A stretch of DNA of 64,000 nt from Streptococcus suis (GTDB lineage Bacteria; Bacillota; Bacilli; Lactobacillales; Streptococcaceae): assembly GCF_017601095.1 (NCBI RefSeq), contig NZ_JAGFUX010000004.1, positions 62,001 to 126,000 on the forward strand. The letters are read 5' to 3'. The notes below the pieces were generated by a model, which was not told the origin of the DNA, did not search any database, and saw only the letters and a list, made by a program, of their open reading frames with translations. A program made the translations under genes and the position numbers. Below, piece by piece: positions 24,835 through 34,832 of the stretch (positions are counted from its first letter, which is position 1; every line of letters begins with the position of its first letter).

Positions 24835-27003
24835 ATGATTCAATACACAGAAGAAAGGCGTCTATTTCACTTGAAAACAAGAGAATTTTCATATGTGATA
24901 GAGGTGTTAGAAACTGGTGACCTTGTTCATCGATATTTTGGTAAGAAAATTCAACATTTTAGTTATGGAAACAAAATAACATATTTGGACCGTGCCTTTT
25001 CACCAAGTCCAATTACTGGAAATCGGACCTACTCACTGGACACCTTGTCCTTGGAATATTCCAGTAATGGTCTAGGAGACTTTCGGACAGCATCTATTGA
25101 TGTGCGAAATGAAATCGGCATTGCCTTGGATTTGAAGTACAAGCAACATCGGATTTATCAAGGCAAGCCCTTGCTAGAAGGTTTACCAGCTAGCTTTGCT
25201 TCTGAAGAGGAGGTAGAGAGTCTGGAGATTGACCTCTATGATGCTGTAGCAGATGTGACAGTGACCTTGCAGTATGCGGTTTTCGAAGAAAGTAACTATC
25301 TTGCACGCTCGGCTCGAATCCAAACAGGTCGCTATCCCTCTAAACTGGAAAAAGCCTTGTCCTTCACCTTGGATATGCCCCATAAAGACTTTGTCATCCA
25401 TAGTTTGACAGGTCGCTATGCTTATGAAAAAGAGTGGACGAAAACGCCGATTACGAATGGTACCTACTCTATTGGAAGTATTCGAGGGGCTTCAAGTCAC
25501 TCCCGGACTCCTTTCTTAGCCTTGGCGGCCCCAACTGCTACAGAAGATAGTGGCGAAGTTTATACCGCCCAACTGGTCTATAGTGGGAACTTTACTGGTT
25601 TTGTGGAGACAACTGCTTTGGAGACAGTCCGTTGGGGCATGGGAATCAATGATACTAGCTTCAGCTGGAATTTGGCTTCCGGAGAAAGTTTTCAAACACC
25701 TGAGGTCCTCCTGTCCTTTACGGATAAAGGTTTTACAGGTATGACTCAAGATAGTCATGACTTCATCAAAAAACACTTGATTCGTTCTCAATTTGTCAAT
25801 CAGGAACGGCCAATTCTCATCAATAACTGGGAAGGAACTTACTTTGATTTTACAGAAGAGAAGATTCTTTCCATGGCCAGATTGGCCAGTCAGGCAGGCA
25901 TTGAATTATTTGTGCTTGATGACGGCTGGTTTGGAAAACGGAACAATGACGAGTCTTCCTTGGGAGATTGGATTGTCAACACAGACAAGCTTCCGAATGG
26001 TTTAGCAGGTCTAGCAGATTCGATTCGGGCCTTAGGGATGAAATTTGGTCTTTGGTTTGAGCCAGAGATGATTTCCATAGATAGTGACCTCTATCGCCAA
26101 CATCCAGATTGGGCTATTCATATTGATGGACGCGAACCAATTTACAGTCGAGAGCAGTTGGTACTGGATTTGTCCAAACCAGAAGTTTGTGACTACATTA
26201 TCCAAGCTGTATCCGATGTACTCCAATCTGCCAAAATCGATTATGTCAAGTGGGATATGAACCGCAACATCACCAGTATGTCTCAAGAATTTGCTAATGC
26301 TGATTCTTACGAATTCCATCATCGCTATATGTTGGGGCTCTACCGAGTATTAGAAACTCTGACCAGTCGCTTCCCAGACATTCTCTTTGAATCCTGTTCA
26401 GGAGGTGGCGGTCGAAATGACTTGGGTCTGCTCTACTATATGCCACAGGCTTGGGCGAGTGACAATACAGATGCGATTGGTCGCCTCTCTATCCAAGAAG
26501 GAACGACCTTGCTCTACCCAACCTCTTCAATGGGTGCCCATGTGTCAGCAGTTCCTAACCATCAGGTCGGTCGGATTACATCCTTGCAAACCCGAGGAAA
26601 TGTGGCTATGATGGGCGGAGCCTTTGGTTACGAGTTAGATGTTACCCAACTGTCACTGGAAGAATTAGCAACTCTTACTGAACAGGTTGAAACCTTTAAG
26701 CAGATTCGTTCAACGGTTCAGTTTGGTGACCTCTATCGTTTGAAGAAAACGGCAAATATCTGGGCAGCTAACTATGTTGATGCAGATAAGAGTCAAGCTG
26801 TTTTCACCTTCGTAAAAATACTAGCTCAACCAGAAGCTCCTCTGTTGCAGGTAAGATTGAAGGGGCTAGACCCAGAAGCTTGTTATTACTGTCCACAGTT
26901 GGAGACCAGCTTCTATGGAGATGAGCTCATGAACATCGGCTTAACCATGCCCCATGTTCAAGAAGATTATTTTAGTGTACAATATATTTTTAACAAAATC
27001 TAG
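24835..27003 (+). CDS. aga: alpha-galactosidase (GH36)
   Basis: The start at 24835 (MIQYTEERRLFHL) is preferred to the ATG at 24802 because TAGGAG precedes it and 722 residues is the usual length. The enzyme removes terminal alpha-1,6-galactose from melibiose, raffinose and stachyose. GH36 signatures are present: LDDGWFGKRNNDESSLGDW, FGLWFEPEM, YVKWDMNRN with the nucleophile Asp, and WASDNTDAIGRL with the acid/base Asp. No signal peptide is seen, so it acts in the cytoplasm on sugars brought in by the downstream ABC transporter. Confidence 0.96.
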   Translation: MIQYTEERRLFHLKTREFSYVIEVLETGDLVHRYFGKKIQHFSYGNKITYLDRAFSPSPITGNRTYSLDTLSLEYSSNGLGDFRTASIDVRNEIGIALDLKYKQHRIYQGKPLLEGLPASFASEEEVESLEIDLYDAVADVTVTLQYAVFEESNYLARSARIQTGRYPSKLEKALSFTLDMPHKDFVIHSLTGRYAYEKEWTKTPITNGTYSIGSIRGASSHSRTPFLALAAPTATEDSGEVYTAQLVYSGNFTGFVETTALETVRWGMGINDTSFSWNLASGESFQTPEVLLSFTDKGFTGMTQDSHDFIKKHLIRSQFVNQERPILINNWEGTYFDFTEEKILSMARLASQAGIELFVLDDGWFGKRNNDESSLGDWIVNTDKLPNGLAGLADSIRALGMKFGLWFEPEMISIDSDLYRQHPDWAIHIDGREPIYSREQLVLDLSKPEVCDYIIQAVSDVLQSAKIDYVKWDMNRNITSMSQEFANADSYEFHHRYMLGLYRVLETLTSRFPDILFESCSGGGGRNDLGLLYYMPQAWASDNTDAIGRLSIQEGTTLLYPTSSMGAHVSAVPNHQVGRITSLQTRGNVAMMGGAFGYELDVTQLSLEELATLTEQVETFKQIRSTVQFGDLYRLKKTANIWAANYVDADKSQAVFTFVKILAQPEAPLLQVRLKGLDPEACYYCPQLETSFYGDELMNIGLTMPHVQEDYFSVQYIFNKI

Positions 27004-27015
27004 GAGGATTTTATT

Positions 27016-28248
27016 ATGAAAATGAGAAGATTTCTCAAATGTGCGTCGGTTTGTGCTTTTGCAAGCTTCCTTGTAGCCTGCGGAAATTCTAGCAGCAGTG
27101 ACAAGGTAGAAATTGAATTTTTCTCGCAAAAGCCTGAAATGCAAGCAACCTTGCAGGAAATTATTGATGACTTTGAGAAAGAAAATCCAGATATTGAAGT
27201 TAAGTTTTCAAATGTGCCTGACGCAGGAACTGTCTTGAAAACACGGATGGCCAATGATGAAGCACCAGATGTTATCAATATCTATCCTCAGAATGCAGAT
27301 TTCAAAGAGTATGCAGCTGACGGTCGTTTCCTTGAAATTGGAGATGATGCAGGTCTCAGCCATTTGAAAGATGGGTCAGTAACACCTTATCTTGTAAATG
27401 ATACAAACTACACTCTTCCACTGACTGCCAATGCCTATGGTATCTACTACAACAAAGATAAATTCGAAGAACTTGGTTTGGAAGTACCAACTACCTATGC
27501 AGAATTTGTTGCTTTGGTAGACAAAGTTAAGGCTGATGGCAGTGTGGCACCATTTGCCCTTTCTCTAAATGATGCCTGGTCGCTCAATGGTTACCACCAA
27601 TTAGCTTGGGTAACAGTTGCAGGTGGATTTGACGGTGCAGAGGATATTTTGATTCGCAGTGCCAAGGGTGCTATCCAAGATGATGCAACAACTAAGGAAG
27701 TCTTGGAGCGTTTAGAACTCTTGTCTGACAATGGCCAAAAAGGTTTCACAGGAGCACTTTACGCTGACGCGGTTGCTTCATTTGCAGCAGGAGAAGCTCT
27801 CATGATGCCACAAGGAACTTGGGCTGCTACAGCAATCAACCAGCAAGAGCCTGAATTTGAATACGGCATGTTTACCTTCCCAGGAGATGAAAAAGGTGGC
27901 GATTACACGATTGGTGCAGCTGACCTAGCCCTATCTGTATCAGCTGAATCAGAGCATCCAGAAGAGTCTAAGAAGTTCTTAGAATACCTCTCACGTCCAA
28001 CAGTCATTCAGAAATACTATGACGTGGACGGATCACCAACTTCTGTTGAAGGTGTGGATACCGAAGGTAAATTTGAAGAAACAGCTGGTGTCACTCAATA
28101 TGCCTTTACAGACAAGCATGTCGTATGGTTGCAAAGTGAGTGGGATTCAGAAGATGAGTTTTGGAATATCACTGTTGAAATGGTGAAAAACCCAGATTCA
28201 GCAGAACTTGTTAAGAAACTCAATGCCTTCTTTGATCCGATGAAATAA
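27016..28248 (+). CDS. msmE: multiple-sugar ABC transporter binding lipoprotein
   Basis: The 410-residue protein has a lipoprotein signal ending LVACGN and the family 1 extracellular solute-binding fold: VEIEFFSQKPEMQATLQEII, DEAPDVINIYPQ, LPLTANAYGIYYNKDKFEELG. It would bind raffinose-type or isomalto-oligosaccharides outside the cell. GGAGG lies before the ATG, 12 bases after aga. A long hairpin separates it from the permease genes and may keep this mRNA segment more abundant than the rest. Confidence 0.93.
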   Translation: MKMRRFLKCASVCAFASFLVACGNSSSSDKVEIEFFSQKPEMQATLQEIIDDFEKENPDIEVKFSNVPDAGTVLKTRMANDEAPDVINIYPQNADFKEYAADGRFLEIGDDAGLSHLKDGSVTPYLVNDTNYTLPLTANAYGIYYNKDKFEELGLEVPTTYAEFVALVDKVKADGSVAPFALSLNDAWSLNGYHQLAWVTVAGGFDGAEDILIRSAKGAIQDDATTKEVLERLELLSDNGQKGFTGALYADAVASFAAGEALMMPQGTWAATAINQQEPEFEYGMFTFPGDEKGGDYTIGAADLALSVSAESEHPEESKKFLEYLSRPTVIQKYYDVDGSPTSVEGVDTEGKFEETAGVTQYAFTDKHVVWLQSEWDSEDEFWNITVEMVKNPDSAELVKKLNAFFDPMK

Positions 28249-28304
28249 TCTGCATGACAAACAGCTAAGGGATTAGGGTTTGGGTTTCTCAAACCTGTCC
28301 CCCC

Positions 28305-28374
28305 TATAGTTGTTTAACCTCAGTTTGAAAGAGAGGCCCCTAACTTTTTTTCGAACTGATATTAAACAACTATA
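28305..28374 (+). other. 70-base intercistronic hairpin between msmE and msmF
   Basis: A perfect 13-bp pair, TATAGTTGTTTAA (28305-28317) with its complement (28362-28374), encloses a second near-perfect arm pair, CAGTTTGAA (28321-28329) with TTCGAACTG (28350-28358). A smaller GGTTTG/CAAACC hairpin lies just upstream. The position between a binding-protein gene and its permeases suggests RNA stabilisation or partial termination. Confidence 0.7.
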
Positions 28375-28402
28375 CTTGATGAATTTAGTAAAGGAGTTCT
28401 TT

Positions 28403-29275
28403 ATGAATCAAAAAGGATTTGTTGCAAAATATTGGCCATATTTATTTGTAGCTTTGCCAATAGCTCTTCAGTTAATCTTTTTCTTCTATCCCTTGATAAC
28501 AGGAGTCTTCTACAGCTTAACAGACTGGAATGGATTATCCAGTAGTTACGATGTGATTGGGATTCAAAACTACATTGATATTTTGAGGGACCCTGACTTC
28601 TATACCAGTATTACCTTTACCATCGTCTTTACCATTGGTCTAGTGATTGGGGAAATTGTCATTGGTATTTGGTTGGCAACCTTGCTCAATCGGAAAATCA
28701 AAGCAGTTGGCTTTTTCCGGACCTGGTATTTCTTCCCAGCAGTTTTGTCAACGGTAACCTTGGGTCTCATCTTTGTTCAACTGTTTAACTACGGTTTTAC
28801 ACAGATTGGCGAAATTCTCCAAATCGACTGGTTAATGGAAAACCTATTGGTACAAGAGAATACTGTTATTCCGTCCGTCCTCTTTGTCGCTTTGTGGCAG
28901 GGTCTGGCGATGCCGGTTATCATTTTCCTGTCTGGTCTGCAAAGTATTCCAGATGATGTGAAGGAAGCAGCAGCTATTGACGGGGCAACACGCTCCCAGC
29001 AGTTCTTCAACATTGAATTGCCTTTCCTCTTACCGTCTATCAGTATGGTCTTTATCCTGGCGATGAAATCTGGCTTGACAGCCTTTGACCTCATTTTCGC
29101 TCTCACCAGCGGTGGTCCAGATGGCAAGACAGAGTCACTGGGATTACTAGTTTATAACTACGCTTTTGTTGACAATAAATTCTCGTATGCCAACGCTCTG
29201 GCAGTCGTTCTCTTCATCTTTATCATTGTGATTTCCTTGATTCAGATGCGGATTTCTAAGAAATTTGAAGTATAG
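28403..29275 (+). CDS. msmF: multiple-sugar ABC transporter permease
   Basis: The start at 28403 (MNQKGFVAKYWPYLF) has AAGGAG in front; the longer in-frame start would run back through the intercistronic hairpin. The 290-residue protein has six hydrophobic segments and the MalF-type EAA loop VKEAAAIDGATRSQQFFNIELP, which contacts the ATPase. It pairs with MsmG. No ATPase gene is found in the operon, so a shared ATPase such as MsmK encoded elsewhere is expected. Confidence 0.92.
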   Translation: MNQKGFVAKYWPYLFVALPIALQLIFFFYPLITGVFYSLTDWNGLSSSYDVIGIQNYIDILRDPDFYTSITFTIVFTIGLVIGEIVIGIWLATLLNRKIKAVGFFRTWYFFPAVLSTVTLGLIFVQLFNYGFTQIGEILQIDWLMENLLVQENTVIPSVLFVALWQGLAMPVIIFLSGLQSIPDDVKEAAAIDGATRSQQFFNIELPFLLPSISMVFILAMKSGLTAFDLIFALTSGGPDGKTESLGLLVYNYAFVDNKFSYANALAVVLFIFIIVISLIQMRISKKFEV

Positions 29276-29287
29276 GGAGGTATGTTT

Positions 29288-30118
29288 ATGAATAAGACCA
29301 AACAAAGCAATTGGTGGGTATATCTCGTTCTATTCAGCGGCATTCTCTTTATGTTTATTCCGCTACTGGTGACGGTAATTAGTTCCTTCAAGCCAACTAA
29401 AGAAATTACAGGTAACTTCTTTGGCTTACCTGAAAATTTCACACTAGACAACTATAGTCGCTTGTTTGAAGATGGAGTTGTTCAATATTTTGGGAATTCT
29501 GCTCTGATTACCATTGCTGCAGTAGGTTTGATTATTCTGGCTATTCCAATGGCAGCCTTTGCAGTAGCCCGTCAAATGAAGCGGCAAACAGCTTTCAACT
29601 TTATCTACTTTTTCTTGATTATCGGAATTTTTGTTCCCTTCCAAGTGATTATGCTTCCTATGACCAAGTTGATGTCTAGTCTCGGTTTGAACAATATTTT
29701 GGGGTTGATTATTCTTTATCTGACCTATGCAGTGCCGCAGGCCCTCTTCCTTTATGTTGGCTATATCAAGACAATTGTTCCTGAAGAGATGGACGAGGCA
29801 GCAGCAATTGATGGCTGTGATAAGTTTACAATGTATTGGAGAATTATTTTTCCGCTGATGAAGCCCATGCACGCTACGATTTTGATCATCAATGCCCTCT
29901 GGGTCTGGAATGACTTTCTCTTGCCGCTCTTGGTCCTCAACCGTGACCAAGAAATGTGGACCTTGCCCCTCTTCCAGTATAATTACCAGGGGATGTATTT
30001 CAGCGATTATGGACCGTCATTTGCGTCCTATGTAGTTGGGATTATCCCAATCCTACTGGTTTATCTCGTTTTCCAAAAGCATATCATTTCAGGTATGACA
30101 AGCGGATCTGTTAAATAA
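29288..30118 (+). CDS. msmG: multiple-sugar ABC transporter permease
   Basis: Of two nearby ATGs (29282 and 29288), the second is at the proper distance (seven bases) from AGGGAGG, so it is chosen. The 276-residue MalG-type permease has six hydrophobic helices and the EAA loop MDEAAAIDGCDKFTMYWRIIFP. It forms the channel with MsmF. A perfect hairpin follows the stop codon. Confidence 0.92.
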   Translation: MNKTKQSNWWVYLVLFSGILFMFIPLLVTVISSFKPTKEITGNFFGLPENFTLDNYSRLFEDGVVQYFGNSALITIAAVGLIILAIPMAAFAVARQMKRQTAFNFIYFFLIIGIFVPFQVIMLPMTKLMSSLGLNNILGLIILYLTYAVPQALFLYVGYIKTIVPEEMDEAAAIDGCDKFTMYWRIIFPLMKPMHATILIINALWVWNDFLLPLLVLNRDQEMWTLPLFQYNYQGMYFSDYGPSFASYVVGIIPILLVYLVFQKHIISGMTSGSVK

Positions 30119-30124
30119 AGCTCG

Positions 30125-30149
30125 AAAGGTTGAGGCAACTCAACCTTTT
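30125..30149 (+). other. intercistronic hairpin between msmG and gtfA
   Basis: AAAGGTTGAG and CTCAACCTTT form a perfect 10-bp stem closed by a GCAA tetraloop (GNRA type). Only one further T follows, so it is more like an RNA-stability or partial-stop element than a full terminator. Confidence 0.75.
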
Positions 30150-30190
30150 GCCAAAAATCAATAAGAAAAGGCTTTCAAAAGGAGAAGAAA

Positions 30191-31639
30191 ATGAAAGTAA
30201 AAAATCAAGCAATGTTAATCACCTATTCAGACAGTCTTGGGAAAAATCTGAAAGACTTGAAGCAAGTCTTGGAAGGTCCTTTGAAAGATGTGGTCGGTGG
30301 TGTCCACATTCTTCCCTTCTTTCCATCATCGGGGGACCGCGGGTTTGCACCCATGGACTATACCAAGGTTGATGAGGCTTTTGGAGATTGGAGCGATATC
30401 GAGGCACTTAGTCAAGACTACTACCTCATGTTTGATTTCATGATCAACCATATTTCAGCCAAGTCGCCTTATTTCCTTGACTTCCTAGAAAAGAAAGATG
30501 AGTCTGCCTATGCGGATTTGTTTATCCGCTACAAAAACTTTTGGCCAAATGGTGAGCCGACTCAGGAAGATGTAGACCTCATTTACAAACGGAAGCCACG
30601 TGCTCCCTATCGCATTGCCAAGTTTGCTGATGGTAGTGAGGAAAAAGTTTGGTGTACCTTTGATGAGCAACAGATTGACCTTGATGTGACAACGGAAACA
30701 ACTCGTCGCTTTATCAAAGAAAATCTGGAACAGCTGGCGGACCACGGAGCTTCCATTATTCGCTTGGACGCCTTTGCCTACGCTAATAAGAAAATTGGAA
30801 CCAACTGTTTCTTCGTTGAGCCAGATATTTGGGATATGCTTCATTTTCCGCGTCAGCTATTGGCACCAAAAGGAGTGGAAATTCTACCAGAAATCCATGA
30901 GCATTACACTATTCAGCAAAAAATCGCCGAGCAAGACTACTATGTCTATGACTTTGCCCTACCGATGTTGGTCCTTCATGCTCTTTATTCAGGCAATGTC
31001 AACCGTCTTGTTCACTGGATGGAAATCTGCCCTCGCAAGCAATTTACAACCTTGGACACGCACGATGGTATCGGAGTGGTCGATGTCAAGGACTTGCTGA
31101 CAGATGAGGAAACAGAGGCGACAAGAGAAGCCCTCTATGCCCAAGGAGCAAATGTCAAGAAGATTTATAGCACAGAGGCTTACAATAATCTGGACATTTA
31201 CCAGATCAATTGTACCTACTATTCAGCTCTAGGCAATGATGATAAAGCCTATCTCTTGGCACGTGTGCTCCAATGTTTTGCACCAGGTATTCCGCAGATT
31301 TACTACGTTGGCTTGTTGGCAGGAGAAAATGATATCGAATTGCTCGAATCAACCAAAGAAGGCCGCAACATCAACCGTCACTATTATGATTTGGAAGAAA
31401 TTGAGCGAGAAGTTCAACGTCCAGTTGTTCAGTCCCTGTTCAACTTGCTCAAGTTCCGCAATACCAGTGCAGCATTCGATGGAGAGTTTGCTGTGGAGAT
31501 GGCAGATGCCAATACAATTCATATCAGCTGGATCAATGACGATGCCAATACAGTGGCAGAATTAAGAGCTAATCTGAAAGATAAAATATTTGAAATTATT
31601 GAAACGGTTGATGGTCAGAGTCAAGAAATTAACTTATAA
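30191..31639 (+). CDS. gtfA: sucrose phosphorylase
   Basis: GtfA splits sucrose with phosphate into glucose-1-phosphate and fructose in the cytoplasm. The 482-residue protein is of the GH13 sucrose-phosphorylase subfamily: [36 protein letters not shown] with the nucleophile Asp, ILPEIHEHY with the acid/base Glu, and [13 protein letters not shown] with the transition-state Asp. AAAGGAGAAG precedes the ATG. It releases the energy of the sucrose left after Aga removes galactose from raffinose. Confidence 0.96.
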   Translation: MKVKNQAMLITYSDSLGKNLKDLKQVLEGPLKDVVGGVHILPFFPSSGDRGFAPMDYTKVDEAFGDWSDIEALSQDYYLMFDFMINHISAKSPYFLDFLEKKDESAYADLFIRYKNFWPNGEPTQEDVDLIYKRKPRAPYRIAKFADGSEEKVWCTFDEQQIDLDVTTETTRRFIKENLEQLADHGASIIRLDAFAYANKKIGTNCFFVEPDIWDMLHFPRQLLAPKGVEILPEIHEHYTIQQKIAEQDYYVYDFALPMLVLHALYSGNVNRLVHWMEICPRKQFTTLDTHDGIGVVDVKDLLTDEETEATREALYAQGANVKKIYSTEAYNNLDIYQINCTYYSALGNDDKAYLLARVLQCFAPGIPQIYYVGLLAGENDIELLESTKEGRNINRHYYDLEEIEREVQRPVVQSLFNLLKFRNTSAAFDGEFAVEMADANTIHISWINDDANTVAELRANLKDKIFEIIETVDGQSQEINL

Positions 31640-31649
31640 AGTTTGGAAT

Positions 31650-31677
31650 AAAGGTTAGGATAGCTTTCCTAGCCTTT
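31650..31677 (+). other. intercistronic hairpin between gtfA and dexB
   Basis: AAAGGTTAGGA pairs with TCCTAGCCTTT (one G-T wobble) around TAGCTT, followed by GTTTCC. This is the third hairpin at a gene junction of this operon. Confidence 0.7.
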
Positions 31678-31700
31678 GTTTCCTTCGGAAAGGAAGAAAC

Positions 31701-33308
31701 ATGGAAAAATCAAATTGGTGGAAAAAATCGGTTATTTATCAGGTATATCCGAGGAGTTTTCAGGATTCGAATGGAGATGGCATTGGAGACCTTAAAGGGA
31801 TTACCAATCGTTTGGATTATTTGCAAACATTGGGGATAGACGCTATCTGGCTCAGTCCAGTCTATCAGTCTCCTATGGATGATAACGGCTATGACATCAG
31901 TGATTATCAAGCCATTGCGGCGGAATTTGGGACTATGGAAGATATGGAGGAACTGATAGCAGAAGGGCAGAAGCGAAATATTAAGATTGTGATGGACTTG
32001 GTCCTCAACCATACCTCTGACGAACATTTTTGGTTTCAAGAAGCCTTGAAAGGTCCAGAAAATCCCTACTATGATTACTATGTGTGGGCGGACAAACCCA
32101 ATGAATTAAAATCTACCTTCTCAGGCTCTGCTTGGGAATATGTTCCACATTTGGACAAGTACTATTTACATCAATTTTCGGTCAAACAACCAGACTTGAA
32201 CTGGAAGAATCCTGCTGTCAAGGAAGAAATTTGGCAGATGATTAACTTCTGGATTGACAAGGGAGTCGGTGGTTTCCGTCTCGATGTAATTGATTTGATT
32301 GGGAAAGAACCTGAGAACTTGATTACAGCGGACGGACCAAATCTTCATCCCTTGATTCAAGAATTAAACCAACAAACATTTGGTACCTATGACCTTGTAA
32401 CCGTAGGAGAAACCTGGAGTGCCACACCTGAAAGTGCTCAGCTGTATTCTCACCCAGACCGTAATGAATTTTCCATGATTTTTCAATTTGAGCACGTTTG
32501 TCTGGACCAGCTAGCAGGTAAAGAAAAATGGGATTTGGCACCGCTTGATCCTGCCAAGCTACACCAGGTTTTGTCAAAATGGCAGACAGAATTAGTAGGA
32601 AAAGGTTGGAATTCGCTCTTTTGGAACAACCATGATTTGCCACGAGCTATTTCCCGTTTTGGTGATGACAGTCCTGAATTCAGGGAACTAAGCGGAAAAA
32701 TGCTAGCTATTTATCTGCATTTCATGTCGGGTACGCCTTATATTTACCAAGGAGAAGAGATCGGTATGGTCAACACTCCGATTGCAAGTATTGAAGAAGC
32801 GGATGACATCGAAACCCGTCGCATGTATACAGAGCGTTTGGAGCAGGGCTATTCGGAAGAGGAACTATTTGCTTCCATAAATGCTAAGGGACGGGACAAT
32901 GCCCGCAGACCGATGCAGTGGTCTGGCAAACCTGGGGCAGGTTTTACCGAGGGCGATCCCTGGTTGTCTTTTAGCCCAACTTATACAGATATCAATGTGG
33001 AAGAAGCCCTGGAAAATAAAAATTCACTCTTCTATACCTACCAACGATTGATTGCCTTGAGAAAGCTCTATCCCTGCATGGCAGAAGGGAACTATGAGAC
33101 TTTAGATACAGGTAATCCCTTGGTATTAGCTTATCGTAAATTTGATGATGTAGATGAGTTTGTGGTCTTGGTCAACTTTAGCAATCAAGCTCAGGAATAC
33201 CGTCTTGAAGAACAATTAGGAGGAACTGTCCTTATTCAAAACTATTCAACGGAATCAGAGGATACCTCTCAACTGCGACCTTTTGAAGCTCTAGTATATA
33301 AAAAGTAA
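31701..33308 (+). CDS. dexB: glucan 1,6-alpha-glucosidase
   Basis: The 535-residue GH13 enzyme begins WWKKSVIYQVYPRSFQDSNGDGIGD as family members do. It has MDLVLNHTSDEHFWFQ, GFRLDVIDLIGK with the nucleophile Asp, LVTVGETW with the acid/base Glu and FWNNHDLPRAISRFGDD with the third acid. It removes glucose from the non-reducing end of isomalto-oligosaccharides and dextran fragments in the cytoplasm. It ends the operon; in S. mutans msmK follows dexB, but here upp follows. Confidence 0.95.
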   Translation: MEKSNWWKKSVIYQVYPRSFQDSNGDGIGDLKGITNRLDYLQTLGIDAIWLSPVYQSPMDDNGYDISDYQAIAAEFGTMEDMEELIAEGQKRNIKIVMDLVLNHTSDEHFWFQEALKGPENPYYDYYVWADKPNELKSTFSGSAWEYVPHLDKYYLHQFSVKQPDLNWKNPAVKEEIWQMINFWIDKGVGGFRLDVIDLIGKEPENLITADGPNLHPLIQELNQQTFGTYDLVTVGETWSATPESAQLYSHPDRNEFSMIFQFEHVCLDQLAGKEKWDLAPLDPAKLHQVLSKWQTELVGKGWNSLFWNNHDLPRAISRFGDDSPEFRELSGKMLAIYLHFMSGTPYIYQGEEIGMVNTPIASIEEADDIETRRMYTERLEQGYSEEELFASINAKGRDNARRPMQWSGKPGAGFTEGDPWLSFSPTYTDINVEEALENKNSLFYTYQRLIALRKLYPCMAEGNYETLDTGNPLVLAYRKFDDVDEFVVLVNFSNQAQEYRLEEQLGGTVLIQNYSTESEDTSQLRPFEALVYKK

Positions 33309-33386
33309 AATTCCTATTATATTTCCAAGCAATTTTTCTCATTTTTTGGTAAAATAGAAAAAACTAAAAAGAGAGGTTTTACCACC

Positions 33387-34016
33387 ATGGGGAAATTCCA
33401 AGTTATTTCACATCCACTCGTTCAACATAAGTTGTCAATCTTGCGTCGGGTTACAACTTCGACCAAAGACTTCCGTGAGTTGGTGAATGAAATTGCTATG
33501 CTAATGGGTTACGAAGTACTTCGCGACCTACCATTGGAAGATGTTGAAATCGAAACACCGATTACAAAAACGGTTCAAAAACAAATCGCAGGAAAGAAAT
33601 TGGCAATCGTTCCAATTCTACGCGCAGGTGTGGGAATGGTTGACGGGTTATTGAGCCTCGTACCTGCTGCAAAAGTTGGACACATTGGTATGTACCGTGA
33701 TGAAGAGACCTTGCAGCCAGTTGAATATTTGGTGAAATTACCAGATGATATTGACCAACGCCAGATTTTTGTTGTTGATCCAATGTTGGCGACAGGTGGC
33801 TCAGCTATTTTGGCTATTGATTCTTTGAAAAAGCGTGGTGCTTCAAACATCAAATTTGTAGCTCTTGTGTCTGCACCTGAAGGTGTAAAAGCACTTCAAG
33901 AGGCACATCCAGATGTAGATATCTACACAGCGGCTTTGGATGAGAAACTCAATGAAAAAGGCTACATCGTTCCAGGTTTGGGGGATGCAGGAGACCGCTT
34001 GTTCGGTACAAAATAA
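33387..34016 (+). CDS. upp: uracil phosphoribosyltransferase
   Basis: Upp makes UMP from uracil and PRPP in pyrimidine salvage. The 209-residue length is standard. Signatures: [19 protein letters not shown] near the N-terminus, [14 protein letters not shown], and the PRPP loop [12 protein letters not shown], plus [13 protein letters not shown] at the C-terminus. The ATG has AGAGAGG upstream. upp next to clpP is the usual streptococcal order. Confidence 0.98.
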   Translation: MGKFQVISHPLVQHKLSILRRVTTSTKDFRELVNEIAMLMGYEVLRDLPLEDVEIETPITKTVQKQIAGKKLAIVPILRAGVGMVDGLLSLVPAAKVGHIGMYRDEETLQPVEYLVKLPDDIDQRQIFVVDPMLATGGSAILAIDSLKKRGASNIKFVALVSAPEGVKALQEAHPDVDIYTAALDEKLNEKGYIVPGLGDAGDRLFGTK

Positions 34017-34025
34017 TAGAAGTAT

Positions 34026-34055
34026 AAAGAAATCGGCACTGCTGGTTTCTTTTTT
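34026..34055 (+). terminator. upp terminator
   Basis: AAAGAAATC pairs with GGTTTCTTT (one wobble) around a short loop and is followed by a T-run. Confidence 0.6.
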
Positions 34056-34084
34056 CATCGATTGTACCTCAATCGTGTTTTTTA

Positions 34085-34114
34085 TTTGACCATTTTTGAC
34101 TAATTCTATATAAT
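34085..34114 (+). promoter_or_regulatory. clpP promoter with CtsR operator
   Basis: TTTGACCATTTTTGACT (34085-34101) is the tandem heptad bound by the heat-shock repressor CtsR. It includes the -35 hexamer TTGACC (34086-34091), 17 bases from TATAAT (34109-34114). Release of CtsR on heat or stress would open clpP. Confidence 0.85.
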
Positions 34115-34159
34115 GGTCTCAGATTTGTTAGAATTGAATAAAAGACAAGGAGAATTCTT

Positions 34160-34747
34160 ATGATTCCAGTAGTAATTGAACAAACCAGCCGTGGTGAACG
34201 TTCTTATGACATTTACTCTCGCTTGCTCAAGGACCGCATCATCATGTTGACAGGTCCAGTTGAAGATAACATGGCCAATTCCATCATTGCCCAATTGCTT
34301 TTCTTGGATGCCCAAGACCCAACCAAGGATATCTATCTCTATGTCAACACTCCTGGTGGTTCTGTATCAGCAGGTCTGGCGATTGTGGATACAATGAACT
34401 TTATTAAAGCAGATGTTCAGACCATCGTGATGGGAACTGCAGCTAGCATGGGAACTATCATTGCATCAAGCGGTGCCAAAGGCAAACGTTTCATGTTGCC
34501 AAATGCAGAATACATGATTCACCAGCCTATGGGTGGAACAGGTGGCGGTACCCAACAGACAGATATGGCGATTGCAGCAGAGCACTTGCTCAAAACTCGT
34601 AACAAGTTGGAGCAAATTCTTGCTGATAATTCAGGTAAATCTGTCAAACAAATCCACAAAGACGCAGAGCGTGATTATTGGATGACTGCAGAAGAAACCT
34701 TAGCTTATGGCTTCATTGATCAAATCATGGATAAGATGGCAAAATAA
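34160..34747 (+). CDS. clpP: ATP-dependent Clp protease proteolytic subunit
   Basis: The 195-residue serine protease forms the double heptameric ring that degrades substrates unfolded by ClpX, ClpC or ClpE. The catalytic Ser is in [12 protein letters not shown] (Ser96), the His in [10 protein letters not shown] (His121), and the Asp in AERDYWMT (about 172). The N-terminus [22 protein letters not shown] is canonical. CtsR control is evident upstream, and a short terminator follows. Confidence 0.98.
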   Translation: MIPVVIEQTSRGERSYDIYSRLLKDRIIMLTGPVEDNMANSIIAQLLFLDAQDPTKDIYLYVNTPGGSVSAGLAIVDTMNFIKADVQTIVMGTAASMGTIIASSGAKGKRFMLPNAEYMIHQPMGGTGGGTQQTDMAIAAEHLLKTRNKLEQILADNSGKSVKQIHKDAERDYWMTAEETLAYGFIDQIMDKMAK

Positions 34748-34754
34748 GGTAGTT

Positions 34755-34780
34755 GAAGGGCTCGATGTAGCCCTTTTCAT
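34755..34780 (+). terminator. clpP terminator
   Basis: GAAGGGCT and AGCCCTTTTC form a stem with a CGATGT loop ending in a T-rich tail. A TATAAT at 34797-34802 then starts the next gene. Confidence 0.7.
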
Positions 34781-34832
34781 TTTGCTGAGAAAAAGGTATA
34801 ATGAAGAGAAGAAGTATAAGAAGGAGCCAGTC

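Noticed and set aside
29444..29950. 168-codon minus-strand frame opposite msmG
   Set aside because: Antisense shadow; low-complexity polar translation and no ribosome site.
30164..30177. cre site upstream of gtfA (AGAAAAGGCTTTCA)
   Set aside because: The central CG that CcpA needs is GG here and the leading TG is AG; too weak to list.
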